Source: Lysobacterales bacterium
GTDB lineage: Bacteria; Pseudomonadota; Gammaproteobacteria; Xanthomonadales; SZUA-36
NCBI GenBank assembly: GCA_028289465.1
Contig: JANQPM010000113.1
Span: 1 to 47,529, forward strand
Length of the DNA: 47,529 bases
Direction: 5' to 3'
Shown here: piece after piece, positions 43,121 through 47,529 of the stretch
How the letters are laid out: the number at the start of each line of letters is the position of its first letter
How positions within the stretch are numbered: position 1 is the first letter of the stretch
Translations under genes and position numbers: made by a program
Notes under the pieces: generated by a model
What the model was told of the DNA's origin: nothing
The model's input: the letters and a program-made list of their open reading frames with translations, nothing else
The model's database searches: none

Positions 43121-45274
43121 CTAGAAACGAAAGGTGTAGACGCCTTTGACCACGACGTCTTCCTGGACGGTCGAGAAGTCCTTGTTTTCATCGCGGACCA
43201 GGCCGCGGTTGTAGACGATAAACAGGTCCTGGCCGGCACGCGGAATCCAGCGCAGGCGGGTATCCAGCCCCAGTTGGTTGCTGACGTTGTCGAACTGCGC
43301 CAGCGCGGTCCACGACCAGCGGCTGTTGAACGCGAACTGGGTCTTGATCCGCATCAGGCGGGCGGTGAAATCGCGGCCGGGCAGGCGTACGTCGTTGGTA
43401 CTCAGCCGCGACTGGATATTGAATCTGGGCGAGGGTTTCCAGCTCATGGTCAGCGCCACTTCGTCGCGCTTGCCGTCGAAGAAATCGCCGCCCTCATAGT
43501 GAATGTCCAATACCCATTTACGCCACTCGGAAGTTTCTGCGCGCAGCCGGTAGCGGTTGAAGCGGTAATCGCCGGCAGCGATCGGAACCCGGCCGAACAA
43601 GTCGAACGGCTGGTTCAGCACTTCGCGCTCTTGAATCCACATCATTTGGAAAAAGTCCGACTGGCGGCTGAACGGTGCCCACGGTACGAATTGAATGCGC
43701 TGGGATTTCACCCGGTTGTCCAGATCGGTAATGCGGTTGATCCAGACCGAATGGTTATGCGCCAGCCAATAGCCGTCCTGCGGCCGGGTACGGAAGCGGT
43801 AGAACAGCGAATAGTCCCGAATGCCGGTACGGTTCACAAAACCCATGGCCGGGTTGTAGTTGTCCTGGAACTCAAAAGCCCAGATTTCGCCGAAATGCCG
43901 GTCATCGGGCAGCAGCAGCCATGCACCATAAGCCTGGTCGTCACCGTCCAGTCCTTCGGTATCGGTCTGTTGCGCCCAGATTTCGCCCTGCGCAATACGG
44001 TCGCGGCCGAGCTTGAACCGAAAACGATAGTCCGCGCCATAAGTGCTGGCATCGTTGTTGCTGCGCGGATCGCCGTCGGTAACGATCATGCCGATACTGG
44101 ATCCGTCGCCGACGTTATAGCTGGTCCGGCCGACAAACAGGTTCTTGGCTTCCAGCGATGCGGTTGCATCTTGTCTGACGCCGAGCAGGCCGATGCCCCA
44201 CGGGCCGGTACGGCCGGTGATCTTCAGCCCGCCGACCAAGTCAACCGGGTCGCTGTTTTCATCCAGACCGATAGTGCGCGAGAAAAACGGCCGGCCGTTT
44301 TCGAAGTTTCCGCGGAAGTCGAAGATTCCGGCGTCCTGCAGAAAGAATTTTCGTTTTTCCGGGAAAAACAGCGAAAAACGGGTCAGATTGATTTGCCGGT
44401 CGTCCACTTCGGTCGCCGAAAAATCGGTATTCAGGGTCAGCGATGCAGTCATTGCCGATGACAGTTTGTAAGTGACATCCAGAGACGGTTCGAACTGAAA
44501 ATCGGCGCTGCCCCCGGTGGCCTTGTCGGTCCGTTTCAGCGAAACCGCCGGCACAACGTCGAGTCCGGCGCCTTGCCGAATACCCTGCAGCCCATTCAGG
44601 GTACCGGCAAAGCCCGGCCCGATCGAAAAATTCTGCCGCCCCTGGGATGACCAGGCCAGAAACTCCTGGGTGTTTTTCAGGTTGCGGAAAAAGTTGATGC
44701 CCCATTTCAGCGCTGCCGGATCGAACGACAGGCTGGCCAGCGGAATCTGCAATTCCACGGCCCAGCCGGTATCGTCGATGCGGGTCTCGGCAAACCAGAT
44801 CCCGTCCCAGTCCGCGATGATGCGGTTGTTGTTTTCCAGCAGCGCATCGCCGCGTATGCCGTTCGGGTTCACTTCAAAGAGATAGCCGTTCCGGCGGTCG
44901 AAAAACGGATCCAGGATCAGCGCGAAGCGGTCGTCGTCGACCACGCGCTGCTGCTGCACCATGATATTTGCCGTAATGTCTTCGCGGCTGGCGTAGTCCA
45001 GTTCGGCGCCGACGTACAGATTTTTTTCGTCATACAGAATGCGCACCCGGGTTTCCTGCGTCGGGCGGGCGTATTCCACCGGGTCCAGTTGATGAAAGTC
45101 GCGAATCACCGCGGCCTGCTGCCAGGCCGGTTCGTCCAGGCGTCCGTCCAGCGTGATCGGTTCCGTGGTTGCAAGCGCATGGGCCGTCCTGTCCTTGGGC
45201 GATGCGGCGTTCTGAGCAACGGTCGCGGAGGTCAGCAGCAGGCCGAAACAGACCGGAATCAGGCAGCGGTGCAT
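43121..45274 (-). CDS. DUF5916 outer-membrane protein with N-terminal CBM9-like domain
   Basis: 717 residues. The signal peptide ends about residue 20 (ATVAQ). Residues ~35-210 form a CBM9-like carbohydrate-binding domain (ITLDGRLDEPAWQQA, VRILYDEKNLYVGAEL, YLFEVNPNGIRGD, WAVELQIPLASLSF). From ~215 comes the DUF5916 region with the marker FSLFFPEKRKFFLQDAGIFDF and about a dozen strands, ending Tyr-Thr-Phe-Arg-Phe, the barrel signature. Members lie in the outer membrane and are often found with hydrolases or transport genes; their ligand is generally unknown. It follows the SMP-30-like gene by three bases, so both are made from one transcript. Confidence 0.87.
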   Translation of the reverse strand: MHRCLIPVCFGLLLTSATVAQNAASPKDRTAHALATTEPITLDGRLDEPAWQQAAVIRDFHQLDPVEYARPTQETRVRILYDEKNLYVGAELDYASREDITANIMVQQQRVVDDDRFALILDPFFDRRNGYLFEVNPNGIRGDALLENNNRIIADWDGIWFAETRIDDTGWAVELQIPLASLSFDPAALKWGINFFRNLKNTQEFLAWSSQGRQNFSIGPGFAGTLNGLQGIRQGAGLDVVPAVSLKRTDKATGGSADFQFEPSLDVTYKLSSAMTASLTLNTDFSATEVDDRQINLTRFSLFFPEKRKFFLQDAGIFDFRGNFENGRPFFSRTIGLDENSDPVDLVGGLKITGRTGPWGIGLLGVRQDATASLEAKNLFVGRTSYNVGDGSSIGMIVTDGDPRSNNDASTYGADYRFRFKLGRDRIAQGEIWAQQTDTEGLDGDDQAYGAWLLLPDDRHFGEIWAFEFQDNYNPAMGFVNRTGIRDYSLFYRFRTRPQDGYWLAHNHSVWINRITDLDNRVKSQRIQFVPWAPFSRQSDFFQMMWIQEREVLNQPFDLFGRVPIAAGDYRFNRYRLRAETSEWRKWVLDIHYEGGDFFDGKRDEVALTMSWKPSPRFNIQSRLSTNDVRLPGRDFTARLMRIKTQFAFNSRWSWTALAQFDNVSNQLGLDTRLRWIPRAGQDLFIVYNRGLVRDENKDFSTVQEDVVVKGVYTFRF

Positions 45275-45277
45275 GGC

Positions 45278-46342
45278 TTACAGCTCCAGCTTCAGAATCA
45301 CCGGCTGGTACAGACGATGCATCGGCCACAGCCGGCCGCTGTCATCGAAGCTGTCGAATTGCGCGTTGGCGATGTAGTAGAACGCATTGTCGACCAGCAC
45401 TCCGGTGGTTGGGTTGTTGAACAGCGGATGATGGGCCTCCTGGTATTCGGCTTCGGTCACCGCCAGGCCGGCCCGGTCCAGTCTGTGGCGCACGACATGG
45501 TGGTCCCAGGCATGTACCGCGATCAGCGCGTCGGTGTGGTAGTACAGGCCGTCGATCCCGGTCAGCGGCAGTCCGCCGGGCTGCAGCAGTTGCCGCTCGC
45601 GCGAGTGGATATTGATACGGCTGACGCCTTCCCGGTGCGCGACATACAGATGGTCGCCGTCCGGACCGAATGTGATGCCGTTAGGGTTGGTGAATTCGGA
45701 ATCGCCGTAGAAAAACGGGGCAAACGTATCGGTTTCGGCCTCCAGCCGGTAAATTTTGCCGTGCTCGAACATGTGCGTGAGGTAGACGTCGCCGTTGGCC
45801 GCAATCACAAGGTCGTTCAGAAAGTGTACTGAGCCGGCATTGTCCAGCAGGTACTTGCCTTCGAGTTTGCCGTTGTCCAGATTGAATTTAAACAAGCCTG
45901 CCGGCTGCCCCCGAAAGTCGTTTCCTTGAGAGTCGTTTACCTGGAAATGGTCTTTTTGTTCCAGATTGCCACCGTAGCTGCTGTTAACCCAAAGCAGATT
46001 CCGCTTTGGATCGACCTTGATACCGATGACCATCCACAGGCCAAAGGCTCTGGCGGGAACAAAATCTTCGACTTTGCCGTCGGAATGAATACGGAGGATT
46101 TTGCCTTTGCGCGTGCTGCCGACATAAAAGGCCTGATTACGCGGATCGTACGCAATGCTTTCCGGCAGCAGGTCTTTTTCTGTCAGGGTGAATGCAATGC
46201 TGCTGTGGTTGACCGCCTGTTCATGACCGCTTGCCGACACCGCGGCGATAAGCAGGCCGAGAAAAACGGGCAGCTTCCGGACCGGGTGCCGCCGATTCGT
46301 TCGGGGTCGATTCCTTCGAGTTGGGGTGCGATGGCTTCGCAT
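45278..46342 (-). CDS. Exported SMP-30/gluconolactonase-like beta-propeller protein
   Basis: 354 residues. The N-terminus is strongly basic (MRSHRTPTRRNRPRTNRR) before the hydrophobic signal core LPVFLGLLIAAVSASG; the ATG at 46342 is the only ATG before that core. Propeller blades are evident: LLPESIAYDPRNQAFYVGST, KVDPKRNLLWVNSS, HFLNDLVIAANGDVYLTHM, NPNGITFGPDGDHLYVAH. The conserved Glu of LPESIAYD and the Asn/Asp of FLNDL and NPNGITF are typical metal ligands of SMP-30 lactonases. It may hydrolyse a lactone in the periplasm or simply be a binding propeller. It heads a two-gene operon with the DUF5916 barrel and is divergent from the CadC-like regulator across 156 bp. Confidence 0.8.
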   Translation of the reverse strand: MRSHRTPTRRNRPRTNRRHPVRKLPVFLGLLIAAVSASGHEQAVNHSSIAFTLTEKDLLPESIAYDPRNQAFYVGSTRKGKILRIHSDGKVEDFVPARAFGLWMVIGIKVDPKRNLLWVNSSYGGNLEQKDHFQVNDSQGNDFRGQPAGLFKFNLDNGKLEGKYLLDNAGSVHFLNDLVIAANGDVYLTHMFEHGKIYRLEAETDTFAPFFYGDSEFTNPNGITFGPDGDHLYVAHREGVSRINIHSRERQLLQPGGLPLTGIDGLYYHTDALIAVHAWDHHVVRHRLDRAGLAVTEAEYQEAHHPLFNNPTTGVLVDNAFYYIANAQFDSFDDSGRLWPMHRLYQPVILKLEL

Positions 46343-46498
46343 TGCAATATCCAGGTGTCGCTTGAGCGCAGGATCGGCGAATTAGTGGTGAAAAGCCGGA
46401 CCGTTTTCTGATAAAAAGCTGATGAAGCCGGTGCGTTACCCGGCATTGAGGACAGGGCGAGCGCATCGAACGTTTAAACGACCAGCAAGCGGGTTTTC

Positions 46499-47529
46499 AT
46501 GAATAATCTCGCGGATACCCATTCAAGTATCGAAAACAGCCGGCTGAACGGCTCGACCGGGTTAAACGGCCTGGCGGTGGACACGCGTGAAGGGCTGCTG
46601 CGCTACCACGAGCGCAGCCTGCGGCTGGAACCCCGGCTGATGCAGGTGCTGGTCGCACTGTACGAGGCGGTTGGCCGGACGGTCACGCGCGAGGAGCTGA
46701 TCCGTGGTGTCTGGGGCCATGAGCACGTGACGGACGATGCGCTGAACCGATGCATTTCGCAGCTCAGAAAACACCTGCGCCAGCTCCGGGTCGCCGAATA
46801 CCGTATCGAGACCATTCCAAAGGTTGGCTACCGGCTGGCCTTTGATCCGGCTGACAGCGGTTCCGATCCTGTGCGGCGTTCGGCAGCGGTCCGTCCCTGG
46901 TGGCTTGCGGGGCTGCTTGTGGCCGCATTGCTGATCGGCTGGTTCGCGATGCGAGAACAATCGGCACCGCAAGACCAGAGCAGCGATGTCCGCTGGGTAC
47001 CGCTGACCAGCCTGCCGGGCCTGGAAGTGGAACCGACGCTGTCGCCCGAGGGTACTCAGGCCGCATTTGCGTGGCGGGACGGCAACACCGGTAACTGGGA
47101 TATCTATGTCACCACGCTGGGCGGCGATGCGCTGGCGCGGCTAACCGACGATCCGGCCAAAGACCGTTATCCCAAATGGTCTCCGGACGGACGCCAGATC
47201 GCGTTTATCCGCGCCGGCGATAATGGCTGCGAGGTCATGCTGATCAGTCCGACCGGCGGCCAGGCCAGACGGATTGCCGTCTGCGATCCGAATAGCGACT
47301 GGATGCTCGGCTGGACGCCGGACAGTCGCCAACTGCTGTATTCGCCGGTTCAGGCGGCCGGCGCAAAGGGTTTCGGCATACTGAACCTGGCGACCGGCAG
47401 CAGCCGAATGCTGACCCGCCCGCATGCCAAATACCTGGGCGACGACGATCCGGCAGTGTCGCCGGACGGTCGCTGGGTTGCGTTTACCCGCTGGCGGGCA
47501 GCCGGCGTCGGGGATGTATACCTGATGCC
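46499..47529 (+). CDS. CadC-like membrane transcriptional regulator with TolB-like propeller (3' partial)
   Basis: The frame is open from the ATG at 46499 to the right edge (343 complete codons); a stop at 46475 closes it upstream. Residues ~25-115 are an OmpR/PhoB-type winged helix (RLEPRLMQVLVALYEAVGR, REELIRGVWG, DDALNRCISQLRKHL, IETIPKVGYRL). A single membrane helix (~134-150, WWLAGLLVAALLIGWFAM) follows. The periplasmic part begins WVPLTSLPGLEVEPTLSPEG and continues in TolB/PD40-type propeller repeats (AFAWRDG, YPKWSPDGRQIAFIR, DPAVSPDGRWVAFTR). It should sense a periplasmic signal and bind DNA directly from the membrane. The divergent SMP-30/DUF5916 operon is the natural target. The ligand is unknown. 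Confidence 0.88.
   Translation, partial: MNNLADTHSSIENSRLNGSTGLNGLAVDTREGLLRYHERSLRLEPRLMQVLVALYEAVGRTVTREELIRGVWGHEHVTDDALNRCISQLRKHLRQLRVAEYRIETIPKVGYRLAFDPADSGSDPVRRSAAVRPWWLAGLLVAALLIGWFAMREQSAPQDQSSDVRWVPLTSLPGLEVEPTLSPEGTQAAFAWRDGNTGNWDIYVTTLGGDALARLTDDPAKDRYPKWSPDGRQIAFIRAGDNGCEVMLISPTGGQARRIAVCDPNSDWMLGWTPDSRQLLYSPVQAAGAKGFGILNLATGSSRMLTRPHAKYLGDDDPAVSPDGRWVAFTRWRAAGVGDVYLM

Noticed and set aside
46471..46480. Palindrome CGTTTAAACG just before the CadC-like gene
   Set aside because: Ten bases of palindrome are expected by chance at this scale, and there is no second copy in the divergent gap.

Overview
The window is 47.5 kb of GC-rich, densely coding chromosome. The gene families (PuuD-type urate hydroxylase, XdhABC, MacAB, CHASE2 cyclase, QueD, c-type cytochromes, outer-membrane barrels) and the GTAG-headed inverted REP doublets point to a free-living, respiring gammaproteobacterium. 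I cannot fix the order or genus from the sequence. I see no rRNA, tRNA, CRISPR array or transposase.

Region by region. (1) 1-7.9 kb: an outer-membrane porin (cut by the left edge) followed by a 1245-residue decaheme cytochrome fused to an LVIVD-type beta-propeller. A second multiheme cytochrome faces it on the minus strand and is translationally coupled to an HD-domain phosphodiesterase. (2) 8-10.2 kb: a CHASE2 adenylate cyclase, giving a make/break pair for a cyclic nucleotide. (3) 10.4-19.5 kb, minus strand: an unrecognised exported protein whose start codon lies in a perfect 11-bp inverted repeat, then a three-gene operon of TPR-barrel (Slam-like) protein, FecR-domain protein and a 1734-residue DUF11/Ig-like/propeller surface protein. 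(4) 19.6-40.4 kb: a nearly complete aerobic purine catabolic route in several transcription units. The steps are deaminase, xanthine dehydrogenase (xdhA, xdhB, xdhC), puuD, uraH, uraD, puuE, alc, allA and finally malate synthase A. Together they take hypoxanthine/adenine through urate, 5-hydroxyisourate, allantoin, allantoate and ureidoglycolate to glyoxylate, which malate synthase joins to acetyl-CoA.

The purine cluster is interrupted three times. There is an AT-rich islet (about 28.4-30.25 kb) with a Sel1-like protein, a two-helix membrane peptide and a secreted ten-cysteine protein with mirror-symmetric cysteine spacing. There is a Yip1-MacA-MacB-MacB operon. There is also a tandem family of three secreted proteins that share a C-terminal four-cysteine domain with identical spacing (C-x19-C-x9-C-x15-C) in all three.

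(5) 40.5-47.5 kb: an SRPBCC protein coupled to an exported M20 peptidase, then queD, then a DUF5916 outer-membrane protein with an SMP-30-like propeller. Divergent to these is a CadC-like membrane regulator with a TolB-like propeller, cut by the right edge.

Two repeat systems thread through the window: four inverted REP doublets (REPINs) in intergenic gaps, and short tandem repeats, mostly with a 15-bp unit, at gene ends and starts. The strongest candidates for undescribed biology are the four-cysteine paralogue family, the symmetric ten-cysteine secreted protein, the Slam-like/FecR/giant surface protein operon, the porin plus decaheme-propeller unit, and the start-codon hairpin.
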